Positions 1 to 6,308 of a stretch of 7,865 bases of DNA are shown here, piece after piece. A program made the translations under genes and the position numbers. The stretch is from Acidobacteriota bacterium (GTDB lineage: Bacteria; Acidobacteriota; Vicinamibacteria; Vicinamibacterales; CAVVIG01). The notes beneath the pieces are model-generated. The model was not told the origin of the DNA, did no database searches, and saw only the letters and a program-made list of their open reading frames with translations. Numbering within the stretch: position 1 is the stretch's first letter; every line of letters starts with the position of its first letter. The DNA lies in contig QHWK01000321.1 in the NCBI GenBank assembly GCA_003223775.1, positions 1 to 7,865 of the forward strand, written 5' to 3'.

Positions 1-176
1 GCCTGACCTTCATGCGTGATCGTGACCGTTGCGCCCGGCAGGACGCCGCCTTGCTGATCTTTCACGGTGCCGGTGATCGTGCCCGTGTCGACCTGGGCAA
101 TGGCTGGCGCGGAGAGGAGCGCCGTCAGGGAGAGCGTCAACACACAGCGCCAGGAGAATGCCGGCAGGATGTTCAT
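1..176 (-). CDS. TonB-dependent receptor-like protein, N-terminal fragment (runs off left edge)
   Basis: Read on the minus strand from the ATG at 176-174, the 58 visible codons start with a Sec signal peptide: a short N-region, a hydrophobic stretch at about residues 11-22, and a likely signal-peptidase I site after Ala27 (A-I-A then Gln). Residues 31-53 (TGTITGTVKD..GGVLPGATVTI) match the opening of the carboxypeptidase-regulatory-like beta-sandwich found at the N-terminus of many large TonB-dependent receptors in Acidobacteriota. Such receptors sit in the outer membrane and import substrates using TonB energy. A GGAGGA Shine-Dalgarno lies four bases before the ATG (minus strand, 186-181), which fixes the start. 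It is divergent from the FG-GAP gene. Only the first domain is visible, so another secreted protein with the same domain is possible, and the substrate cannot be inferred. Confidence 0.68.
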   Translation of the reverse strand, partial: MNILPAFSWRCVLTLSLTALLSAPAIAQVDTGTITGTVKDQQGGVLPGATVTITHEGQ

Positions 177-228
177 TCCGTCCTCCGTGTCGAGCAACCG
201 CGTGATGCAACGCACGATCCTGCGGTGC

Positions 229-252
229 GCGATCGATCGCTGGCAAATTTGC
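229..252. promoter_or_regulatory. Two adjacent palindromes in the divergent intergenic region (candidate operators)
   Basis: The 132-bp gap between the divergent receptor and FG-GAP genes contains a perfect 12-bp palindrome GCGATCGATCGC (229-240). Two bases later comes a perfect 10-bp palindrome GCAAATTTGC (243-252). Their position between two divergent starts would suit a regulator binding site. The function is inferred, and short palindromes rich in GATC/CG also arise by chance in GC-rich DNA. Confidence 0.3.
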
Positions 253-265
253 GCGCGAGACTAGC

Positions 266-295
266 TTGACCACCCGCGTTTTGCAAGCCTATCCT
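266..295 (+). promoter_or_regulatory. Candidate sigma70-type promoter for the FG-GAP gene
   Basis: TTGACC (266-271) is followed, after 18 bases, by TATCCT (290-295), a fair match to -35 and -10 elements. Transcription would start near 302, only about seven bases before the GTG start at 309. The mRNA would then be nearly leaderless, which fits the lack of a clear Shine-Dalgarno there. The call rests on consensus similarity only. Confidence 0.35.
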
Positions 296-308
296 CAACA
301 ATCGAGTC

Positions 309-1358
309 GTGAAGCTCATCATTGGCTGCGTCCTCGCGTTGACAGTGCTGTCGGCCGGTCAACACGACGGCGTACCCAAACCAGTCGCTGATTTCCGCGA
401 CCTGGCCCCCGCGGCCGGCCTCACGGCGCGCACGATCATCGGCGGCGATCGCACCAAACAGTACATCCTCGAGACGACCGGCGGCGGCGTCGCCATCGTC
501 GACTACGACGACGACGGATTTCCGGATCTGTTCTTCGTGAACGGCGCACGGCTCGCGCCTGCCGACGGCGACGCCGCTCCGGTGAGCCACTTGTATCGGA
601 ACAGCCACTACGGCACGTTCGCGGACGTGACGCGCGACGCCGGCCTCTCGGCAACCGGGTGGGGACAAGGCGTCTGCGCCGGCGACTACGACAACGACGG
701 CCACGTCGATTTGTTCGTCACCTATTACGGCCGCCAGGTGCTTTACCGCAACAAGGGCGACGGCACGTTCGCCGATGTGACGCGCGCGAGCGGGCTGTCG
801 CAATCCAGCCCGCGCTGGAATACGGGCTGCGCGTTCCTCGACTTCAATCGCGACGGACGATTGGATCTGTTCGTCTCGGCGTATGTCGATTACGGCGACG
901 CCATGCGGTTCGCGCCGGGAAGCCGGAACAACTGCTTCTGGAAAGGCCTCGGCGTGATGTGCGGGCCGCACGGGCTGGCTGGCTCCCGCAACGCGCTCTA
1001 TCGCGGCAACGCGGACGGGACCTTCACCGATGTCTCCGAGGCGGCAGGCTTGCTCAAGGTGAGCCCAGCCTTCGGCCTGACGCCGCTCGTGCTCGACGCC
1101 GACAACGACGGGTGGCCCGACGTCTACGTCGCGAACGATTCCACCGCGTCGCTGCTCTTTCACAATAACGGCAACGGGACGTTCACCGAGATCGGGCTGC
1201 GCGCCGGTGTGGCGCTGAATGCCGACGGCCGCGCGCAGGCCGGCATGGGCGTGAGCGCCGGCGATTACAACCGCGACGGCTGGCTCGACATCGTGAAGAC
1301 GAACTTCGACGATGACACGACGTCACTGTACCGTAACCTCGGCGCAGGCTCATTCTAG
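309..1358 (+). CDS. CRTAC1-type FG-GAP/VCBS repeat protein, N-terminal part, cut by an in-frame TAG
   Basis: This is the first 349 codons of what should be a 577-codon gene ending at 2042. The GTG start gives a Sec-type signal (MKLIIGCVLALTVLSAG), so the product is exported. The body is FG-GAP/VCBS repeats, blades of a beta-propeller, each with an Asp-rich calcium-binding loop: DYDDDGFPDL (65), DYDNDGHVDL (126), DFNRDGRLDL (178), DADNDGWPDV (263) and DYNRDGWLDI (319). Between the loops recur the strand pairs LYRN..GTFADVT and AGL. Such proteins are usually surface or periplasmic adhesion or scaffold proteins; no enzyme activity is implied. The frame stops at TAG (1356-1358) in LGAGSF-stop-DATV, where relatives usually have Glu or Asp, and then continues open in the same frame. 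GAG to TAG is one base. A truncated product would lack the last blades and the ASPIC domain. It leads the three-gene cluster. Confidence 0.85.
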   Translation: MKLIIGCVLALTVLSAGQHDGVPKPVADFRDLAPAAGLTARTIIGGDRTKQYILETTGGGVAIVDYDDDGFPDLFFVNGARLAPADGDAAPVSHLYRNSHYGTFADVTRDAGLSATGWGQGVCAGDYDNDGHVDLFVTYYGRQVLYRNKGDGTFADVTRASGLSQSSPRWNTGCAFLDFNRDGRLDLFVSAYVDYGDAMRFAPGSRNNCFWKGLGVMCGPHGLAGSRNALYRGNADGTFTDVSEAAGLLKVSPAFGLTPLVLDADNDGWPDVYVANDSTASLLFHNNGNGTFTEIGLRAGVALNADGRAQAGMGVSAGDYNRDGWLDIVKTNFDDDTTSLYRNLGAGSF

Positions 1359-1367
1359 GATGCGACG

Positions 1368-2042
1368 GTGACCGGAGGGCTTGGCGGCGCCACGCGGTAC
1401 CTCGGCTGGGGCACCGGGTTCGCCGACTTCGACCTCGACTCGTGGCCCGACATTTTCATCGTCAACGGCCACGTCTATCCTGAAGCCGATCGCATCGGCG
1501 GCGCCTACAGCTACAACCAGCAGAAGCTGCTCTACCGCAATCTCGGCAACGGACGGTTCGAGGATGTTTCGGCGCGCGCGGGGCCGGCGCTGCTCGTCAA
1601 GAAGGCGGCGCGCGGCGCGGCGTTCGGCGATTTGTTCCACTCCGGCCGACTGGATATCGTCGTCAACAACATGAACGACGCGCCGAGCCTCCTGCACGAC
1701 TGTGCCGCCGCGGCGAACCACAGTCTGGTCGTGCAGTTGATCGGCACGCGCTCGAATCGCAGCGCGATCGGTGCGCGCGTCACCGCGCATCTTGCGGGCC
1801 GGCGGTTGATCGACGAGGTGCGCAGCGGCGGCAGCTTCTGCTCGCAAAACGATCTGCGGATTCACATGGGCCTCGGCGCGCGCACCCGGGTCGATCGTCT
1901 GGAAGTGGCCTGGCCGAACGGCGGGACGGAGACGATCGCCGCGGTCGACGCGGATCAGCTGGTCGTCATTCGCGAGGGCGCCGGCGTCGTCCGGCGCGAG
2001 CCGTTGATGCAGCGCGCGCTGGCGGCGTGCGCCGAGCGCTGA
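1368..2042 (+). CDS. CRTAC1-type protein, C-terminal part: last FG-GAP blades and ASPIC/UnbV domain
   Basis: This segment is in the same frame as the upstream part and is its continuation; coding similarity resumes right after the TAG, at 1359. The first usable start, GTG at 1368, lies inside the conserved text DATVTGGLGGATRYLGWGTGFADFD and has no signal peptide, so an independent gene is unlikely. From that GTG, residues 20-31 are a sixth calcium-type loop (DFDLDSWPDIF) followed by the conserved NGHVYPE. A degenerate blade lies near 87-99. Residues 117-204 are an ASPIC_UnbV domain (pfam07593 type): LIGTRSNRSAIGARV, RSGGSFCSQNDLRIHMGLG and LEVAWPNGG. That domain closes this protein family and is linked to surface or extracellular proteins. 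Without readthrough of the TAG, this part is probably not made or not exported. The downstream gene starts 40 bp later. Confidence 0.8.
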   Translation: MTGGLGGATRYLGWGTGFADFDLDSWPDIFIVNGHVYPEADRIGGAYSYNQQKLLYRNLGNGRFEDVSARAGPALLVKKAARGAAFGDLFHSGRLDIVVNNMNDAPSLLHDCAAAANHSLVVQLIGTRSNRSAIGARVTAHLAGRRLIDEVRSGGSFCSQNDLRIHMGLGARTRVDRLEVAWPNGGTETIAAVDADQLVVIREGAGVVRREPLMQRALAACAER

Positions 2043-2070
2043 TACCATGCGCAGCAGCGACCCGCGGATG

Positions 2071-2076
2071 AGGGGG
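2071..2076 (+). promoter_or_regulatory. Shine-Dalgarno deciding the start of the alkaline-phosphatase-like gene
   Basis: AGGGGG at 2071-2076 lies six bases before the ATG at 2083. The in-frame ATGs at 2047 and 2068 have no comparable site. Starting at 2083 puts the twin-arginine motif at residues 5-6, the normal position for a Tat signal; the upstream starts would add a 12- or 5-residue extension. Confidence 0.6.
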
Positions 2077-2082
2077 ACTGCT

Positions 2083-3243
2083 ATGGGGCTGCCGCGGCGA
2101 GACGCGCTTCGCATCCTGGCGGCGTGCATGGCCGACTGGTGGCTGCCGCGGAGCGTGTACGCGCAGAAGCTCCGGGCGCCGAAGAAGCCGGAGCGCCGCG
2201 TGATCGTCGTCACGTTCGGCGGCGGCGTTCGCTACGAGGACACGCTGGCCCCCGAGGGCTGGATCAACATTCCGCACCTCACGTCCGAGATTGCGCCGCA
2301 GGGTCTCGTCTACCCGAACGGCCGTCACGAAGGTCTCACCGGGCATTTCAATTCCACGGCCGCGCTCGTGACCGGCAGCCGGCAGAACGTCGATGCGTAC
2401 GGCAGCGAAGCGCCGGTGACGCCGACGATCTTCGAGCTGTTCCGGAAGGAGCACGCGCTGCCGCCCGAAGAGGCGTGGTTGATCGCGACGAACAAGAGCT
2501 TCGGGCTGATGGGCGGCAGCAAGCTGCGCGCGCTCGGCGATCCGTACTCCGCGAACGTCGTCCTGCCGAAGCAGATGTTGATCAGCACGATCAAGGCGGC
2601 CGTGAGCACGGAGGCGGGACCTGGCGTCGAGAACCGGCAGGCGCTCGCCGAACGAATGATGCTCGCGCTCGACGAGGGGTACGAGGGATTCGGGTGGAGG
2701 GTCTTCGAGTCGGGCCGCCTGCTCGGCGCAGAAGTGAAGGCGAGCCTCGCGAAATCGCTCCTCGCCTACTTCAACGATCCGGCGGCGCCGACGAGCGGGG
2801 ACGAGCTGACGTTCTTCATGACGAAAGAGATCATGAACCGCTTCGCGCCGTCGCTGCTCGTCGTGAACTTCTGGGACATCGACATCGCGCACTACGGCGC
2901 CTATTCGCTGTATCTCGAGGCCATCCGCCGGACCGATCGGCTCGTGCACGAGCTGTGGCAGCATGCGCAGTCGCTGCCGCAGTACCGCGATCGCACGACG
3001 CTCATCGTCGTGCCGGAGATGGGCCGCGACAGCGACATCGCGGGAAACGGGTTCGCGAACCATCGCAGCGGCGATGAGTCGTGCCGTCGCGTGTGGCTCG
3101 TGGCCGTCGGCGCAGGCGTCCCCAGGGGCACCGGCACGGAGCGCCCGATCCGGACGATGGATGTCGCGCCGACCGTGGCGCAGATGCTCGGCTTCAAGAT
3201 GGCGGACTGCGAGGGAAGGCCGCTCGCCGAACTGGCCTTCTGA
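2083..3243 (+). CDS. Tat-exported alkaline-phosphatase-superfamily (sulfatase/DUF1501-like) protein
   Basis: The 386-residue product begins with a Tat signal: MGLPRRDALRIL with Arg5-Arg6, a hydrophobic stretch, and a likely cut after SVYA. It should be folded and metal-loaded in the cytoplasm before export. The fold shows in order: strand RRVIVVTFGGG (39-48), where relatives often carry metal-binding Asp-Gly; HFNSTAALVTG (88-98), like the sulfatase H-x-x-S-x-x-x-LLTG segment; WDIDIAHYG (264-272) with Asp267 and His270; TLIVVPEMGRD (306-316) with Glu312; and His327 in FANHRSGDES. It ends with DVAPTVAQMLGF....EGRPLAEL, the usual superfamily tail. Members hydrolyse phosphate or sulfate esters at a bi-metal site. 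The usual first Asp and the Ser/Thr/Cys nucleophile are not evident, so activity is uncertain. It lies 40 bp after the ASPIC gene and 7 bp before the next. The superfamily is fairly sure; the substrate is unknown. Confidence 0.72.
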   Translation: MGLPRRDALRILAACMADWWLPRSVYAQKLRAPKKPERRVIVVTFGGGVRYEDTLAPEGWINIPHLTSEIAPQGLVYPNGRHEGLTGHFNSTAALVTGSRQNVDAYGSEAPVTPTIFELFRKEHALPPEEAWLIATNKSFGLMGGSKLRALGDPYSANVVLPKQMLISTIKAAVSTEAGPGVENRQALAERMMLALDEGYEGFGWRVFESGRLLGAEVKASLAKSLLAYFNDPAAPTSGDELTFFMTKEIMNRFAPSLLVVNFWDIDIAHYGAYSLYLEAIRRTDRLVHELWQHAQSLPQYRDRTTLIVVPEMGRDSDIAGNGFANHRSGDESCRRVWLVAVGAGVPRGTGTERPIRTMDVAPTVAQMLGFKMADCEGRPLAELAF

Positions 3244-3250
3244 GCACGCG

Positions 3251-3892
3251 ATGCAATTCAGCGCGGGATTGACGGGCGAGGCCGCTAGCCTGGCGCGGCA
3301 GCACAGCGAGGTGCTCGCGCGCCTGCCGGCGACCATTCACGCTTTCATTCTCGTCGAGCTGCAGAAGTGGCCGCTGCTCTTCGGCCCCGAGCAGCGCTAC
3401 CAGCGCGCGCTGCTCGATCACCTCTCGCGTTGGCCTGGCGGCGAGCTGGACCAGGCCGTCTCCGGCATCCGGCGCGTCGAATCGGAAGCCGGCATCGATC
3501 GCCTCGGCGAACGCAGCCCGGCGAGATTCCAGGACGAGTCGCAGGCGCTGCTGCGAAAGCGCGGGCTGTTTGTCGCGTGGCGAGGAGAAGTCGACGCGTT
3601 CTTCCAGCGAGTCGAACCGGAAGTCGAGGCGCGGATCTATGCCGCCGATGCGCCGCGCCGCCTCGTCGTGCAGATCTACGGCAGCGGCATCGCCGTGCAG
3701 CGGGAGAAGCTGTGGGCGCGGTTCAAGGGCGTCGGCGTGCGCGTCCCGCTGATCCTGGAAGGCGTGAACGCGCCCCAACGGTCGCGACCGAGTCGGCGCC
3801 GCTCGACGCGTGGCTCATCGAATCGCACGAGGCGCTGCACGCCTTGTGCGACGCGTCCGGCGCGAGCGACGGCGCCGCGCCGGCTTCCGTGA
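3251..3892 (+). CDS. Unrecognised protein, N-terminal part; frame broken after about residue 175
   Basis: I do not recognise this protein. The ATG at 3251 lies seven bases after the upstream stop, so translational coupling is likely; the Shine-Dalgarno is weak. Genuine coding runs from residue 1 to about 175 and ends in VRVPLILEGVNAP. The frame stays open to 3892, but the residues after that are Arg/Ser-rich out-of-frame text. The real reading continues in the +1-phase frame from 3777. There is no signal peptide or membrane segment: the protein opens MQFSAGLTGEAASLARQHSE. It looks mostly helical and charged to about residue 130 (for example WPLLFGPEQRYQRALLDHL and FQDESQALLRKRGLFVAWRGEVDAFF). 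A beta-like stretch RRLVVQIYGSGIAV follows at 136-149. One extra C in the CCCC run at 3773-3776 would join the halves as GVNAP-PTVATESAP and give 430 residues. Confidence 0.62.
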   Translation: MQFSAGLTGEAASLARQHSEVLARLPATIHAFILVELQKWPLLFGPEQRYQRALLDHLSRWPGGELDQAVSGIRRVESEAGIDRLGERSPARFQDESQALLRKRGLFVAWRGEVDAFFQRVEPEVEARIYAADAPRRLVVQIYGSGIAVQREKLWARFKGVGVRVPLILEGVNAPQRSRPSRRRSTRGSSNRTRRCTPCATRPARATAPRRLP

Positions 3893-4542
3893 CCGGTTTG
3901 AGCTACGACCGATTGCGTCCGTACCGCGACGATCTCACGCGCGCGCTGAACCGCAAGATCCAGAGCGGCGTCGAGAGCCCCCAGGCGTTCGCCGCGTACG
4001 CGCGCAGCCTCCAGATCGCTCCGCCTGCCGGCGCGCTGCTCTACGCGGCCGACATCCTGACGGCATTCGTGCGCGACGTCCTGCTCACCGGCAACGGCAC
4101 GCTCCTGATGAACAACACGTTCGTCGAGTGGGCCGCGATTCAGGCGCTCCGGCGGGCGCAGCCGCGCATCGTGGTCACACGCTATGGCGTGCGCGACAAG
4201 CTGAAGCCGTTCAGCAGCATGGTTCTCTTCTCACAGCCGCGCGCGGCGGATCGCGTTCCCGTCGCTCCGGATCCGGCCGGCTCGTTCGTGGACGTCGAGC
4301 AGTTGTCGTACTACGTCTGGTTGAACGCGGAGAAGAACCCCGCTTATCGCACGAAGACGCTGTATCTGTTTCTCGCGGAAGGCGTCGACGAGATGCTCGC
4401 GGTCCAGCCCGAGGCGTCCGCCGCGGCGGGGGCGAAGCCGTCGCCGGCGCGGCTGTCCGATGTGCACGCCACGATGGCCGAATGGCTGGGCGTCTCCATC
4501 CCGAATCGATCGGGGCGGCCCATCGCTGCCATCCTCGGATAA
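3777..4542 (+). CDS. Unrecognised protein, C-terminal part, with an alkaline-phosphatase-superfamily-like tail
   Basis: This is the continuation of the gene starting at 3251, in a different frame, about 255 residues to the TAA at 4540-4542. There is no plausible start of its own near the junction; GTG at 3889 is the first conceivable one and falls inside conserved-looking text. Visible stretches are TGLSYDRLRPYRDDLTRALNRKI, a hydrophobic helix PPAGALLYAADILTAFV, NGTLLMNNTFVEWAAIQALRR, RYGVRDKLKPFSSMVLF and KTLYLFLAEGVDEM. The tail DVHATMAEWLG.......GRPIAAI aligns without gaps to the tail of the preceding alkaline-phosphatase-like protein (10 identities in 25 positions). KTLYLFLAEGVDE could correspond to its TLIVVPEMGRD strand, which suggests a degenerate, possibly non-catalytic relative. 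That is inference from a short alignment. It converges with the minus-strand amidase, 13 bp between stops. Confidence 0.6.
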
Positions 4543-4555
4543 GCGCCCGCCGCAA

Positions 4556-6118
4556 TCAACGGCCGGCCAGCGGCGGCGTCGACTTCGGCGGCCTGCGCGG
4601 AGCGACGAGGCGCTCGTACGCGTACGCGACTCTGAGGAGCGTCGGCTCGCTCCACGGCTGCCCGAGCAGATCCATCCCCACCGGAAGTCCGTCGGCTGTG
4701 AGTCCCGCGGGCATGCTCATCGCGGGAAAACCGGTCGTCGCGCTCAGCTGACAGTTCGAGCCGCTCTGCGCCTGACCGATGACCGCCGGCTTGCGGCGCA
4801 GCGTCGGGTACACGAACGCCGTGATGTCCCGTTCGTTCATCATCGACAGGATCGCGTCGCGCGCCTGCTCGCGCTTCGACAGCGCCGCGCGGTAGCGCTC
4901 CGAGTCGCGCGAGGCCGCCTCGTTTGCGCGCTTCAACACGCCTTCGACCGCCTGGTGATACTTCCCGCTCGCCAGGATATCGCCGAGCGAGTGCATGGGC
5001 GCCGACGGAAAGCCGGCGAGGAAATCCTGCAGGTCGAACTTGAACTCGGCGTTGATGACGCTCGTGTCGCGGAGGAGCTCGTCGAGCTCGCTGTAGCGGA
5101 CTTCGACGACGCCGGCGCCGAGCGATCGAATGTCTTCGACGGCGTCGCGGACGATGCGCGCCACTTCCTCGTCTTCCGGAGCGGCGCCGAACAGCGGCGT
5201 GAGAATGCCGATCGTCACGTCGCCGAGTCCGGCGTCGCCGACCGATCCGTTGTAAGTGCGCGGAATGTGGCCCTGGCTCGCGCGCGTGATCGGGTCGGCC
5301 GGATCGAAGCCAACCGTTGCGTCGAGCATCAGCAGCAGATCGCCGACGGTTCGTGCGAGCGGGCCGCCGATGTCCTGGCTGTGGGCGAGCGGGACGATGC
5401 CGTCGCGGCTCGACAGGCCCATTGTGCCGCGGAGTCCCCACAGGCTGTTCGCCGATGCGGGATTCCTGATCGATCCGCACGTATCGGTGCCCATCCCCGC
5501 GGCGGCAAAACTCGCGGCCACCGCCGCGCCGGTTCCACCGCTCGAGCCGCCGGGGTTGCGCGTCGGATCGTAGGGATTGCGCGTCTGGCCGCCGGCGGAG
5601 CTGATCGAGGTGATGCCGTAGGCGAGCTCGTGGAGGTTGGTCTTGCCGATGACGACGGCGCCCGCGTCGCGCAGCTTCTTCACCATGAACCCGTCACGAC
5701 GCGTCTCGAAACCGCCCAGCGCGAGCGAGCCGGCGGTCGTCGGCATGTCCGCCGACGCGTAATTGTCCTTCACGACGATCGGGATGCCGTGCAGCGGCCC
5801 GCGCACGCGGCCCGCGCGGCGCTCGGCGTCGAGCGCGTCGGCCTCTTCGAGCGCCTTCGGGTTGAGCGCGATCATCGCGTTCAGCCGCGGACCGTCCTGG
5901 TCGTACGCCTTGATGCGCGCGAGGTACTTCTCGACGAGCACGTGCGAATTGACGGTGCCGATCCGCTGCGCGGCGAGGAGTTGGACAATCGACTTTTCGG
6001 TGACGTCGAAGGAGGACGCCGGCGCCGGCGGCGGCAGCGGCGCGATCAGGCCAACCTGCGGAGGCTGCGCGGCGAGCGCCACGGCAGCCGCCAGAATGGC
6101 GAGAGGTGTCGTTCTCAT
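4556..6118 (-). CDS. Secreted amidase, amidase-signature (GatA-like) family
   Basis: The 520-residue product starts at ATG 6118-6116, five bases after a GAGG Shine-Dalgarno (minus strand, 6127-6124). It opens with a Sec signal (MRTTPLAILAAAVALAAQ), so it acts in the periplasm or outside, unlike GatA of the tRNA amidotransferase. The amidase-signature catalytic triad is complete: Lys117 in IPIVVKDNY, cis-Ser192 in NPGGSSGGT, and nucleophile Ser216 in GTDTCGSIRNPAS. The 75- and 24-residue spacings equal those of the fatty-acid amide hydrolase triad. Downstream conserved text includes LRGTMGLSSRDGIVPLAHSQDIGGPLART (229-257) and the C-terminal GFPAMSMPAG...GLPVGMDLLGQPWSE (463-491). Members hydrolyse amide bonds; the substrate here (free amide, peptide or acyl amide) is unknown. 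The length is normal and the gene looks intact. It appears monocistronic, convergent with the upstream cluster and divergent from the cupin gene. Confidence 0.9.
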   Translation of the reverse strand: MRTTPLAILAAAVALAAQPPQVGLIAPLPPPAPASSFDVTEKSIVQLLAAQRIGTVNSHVLVEKYLARIKAYDQDGPRLNAMIALNPKALEEADALDAERRAGRVRGPLHGIPIVVKDNYASADMPTTAGSLALGGFETRRDGFMVKKLRDAGAVVIGKTNLHELAYGITSISSAGGQTRNPYDPTRNPGGSSGGTGAAVAASFAAAGMGTDTCGSIRNPASANSLWGLRGTMGLSSRDGIVPLAHSQDIGGPLARTVGDLLLMLDATVGFDPADPITRASQGHIPRTYNGSVGDAGLGDVTIGILTPLFGAAPEDEEVARIVRDAVEDIRSLGAGVVEVRYSELDELLRDTSVINAEFKFDLQDFLAGFPSAPMHSLGDILASGKYHQAVEGVLKRANEAASRDSERYRAALSKREQARDAILSMMNERDITAFVYPTLRRKPAVIGQAQSGSNCQLSATTGFPAMSMPAGLTADGLPVGMDLLGQPWSEPTLLRVAYAYERLVAPRRPPKSTPPLAGR

Positions 6119-6151
6119 TCATGCCTCAAGGCCGCGACGGTCCACGCGCCA

Positions 6152-6180
6152 TCTATATCCGACCGCGGGGCATACCGCAA
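6152..6180 (-). promoter_or_regulatory. Candidate promoter for the amidase gene
   Basis: On the minus strand TTGCGG (6180-6175) precedes TATAGA (6157-6152) by 17 bases. Transcription would start near 6145, giving a leader of about 27 bases that includes the GAGG ribosome site. Each hexamer is an imperfect match, so this is tentative. Confidence 0.3.
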
Positions 6181-6198
6181 AACTTTGTGCCGGAGTAA

Positions 6199-6227
6199 TT
6201 GACAGAGGGCCGGACCGGCGAGACGAT
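6199..6227 (+). promoter_or_regulatory. Candidate promoter for the cupin gene with an inverted repeat in its spacer
   Basis: A perfect TTGACA (6199-6204) is followed at 17 bases by GACGAT (6222-6227), a weak -10. Inside the spacer lies the inverted repeat GCCGG-A-CCGGC (6209-6219), placed where a repressor would block polymerase. The leader to the ATG at 6309 would be about 75 bases. The -35 is convincing, the -10 is not. Confidence 0.33.
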
Positions 6228-6308
6228 TGGCGCTGCCGCCGGAGGAGTGGAAGCACGGGCGGCCGCGACTCGAGGGTTACCCGACACCGCCGCAGCAGGA
6301 GTGAGCGT

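Noticed and set aside
261..1163. 300-codon minus-strand open frame opposite the FG-GAP gene
   Set aside because: Low-information Val/Arg/Ala text mirroring the repeated Asp-rich loops; the plus strand has five Ca-binding loops.
1966..3336. 456-codon minus-strand open frame opposite the alkaline-phosphatase-like gene
   Set aside because: Arg/His-rich text with no recognisable motif; the plus strand carries a Tat signal and family motifs.
3773..3779. Programmed -1 frameshift site at CCCCAAC
   Set aside because: It does not fit an X-XXY-YYZ slippery heptamer in the zero frame, and no strong downstream stem was seen; a lost C is simpler.
4548..4575. Bidirectional terminator between the convergent genes
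   Set aside because: Only a 6-bp GC stem with a 16-base loop, overlapping the amidase end, and no T-tract on either strand.
4460..6202. 580-codon plus-strand open frame opposite the amidase
   Set aside because: Arg/Ala/Val-rich composition without domains; the opposite strand encodes a complete amidase with catalytic triad, signal peptide and ribosome site. It is a GC-bias shadow.
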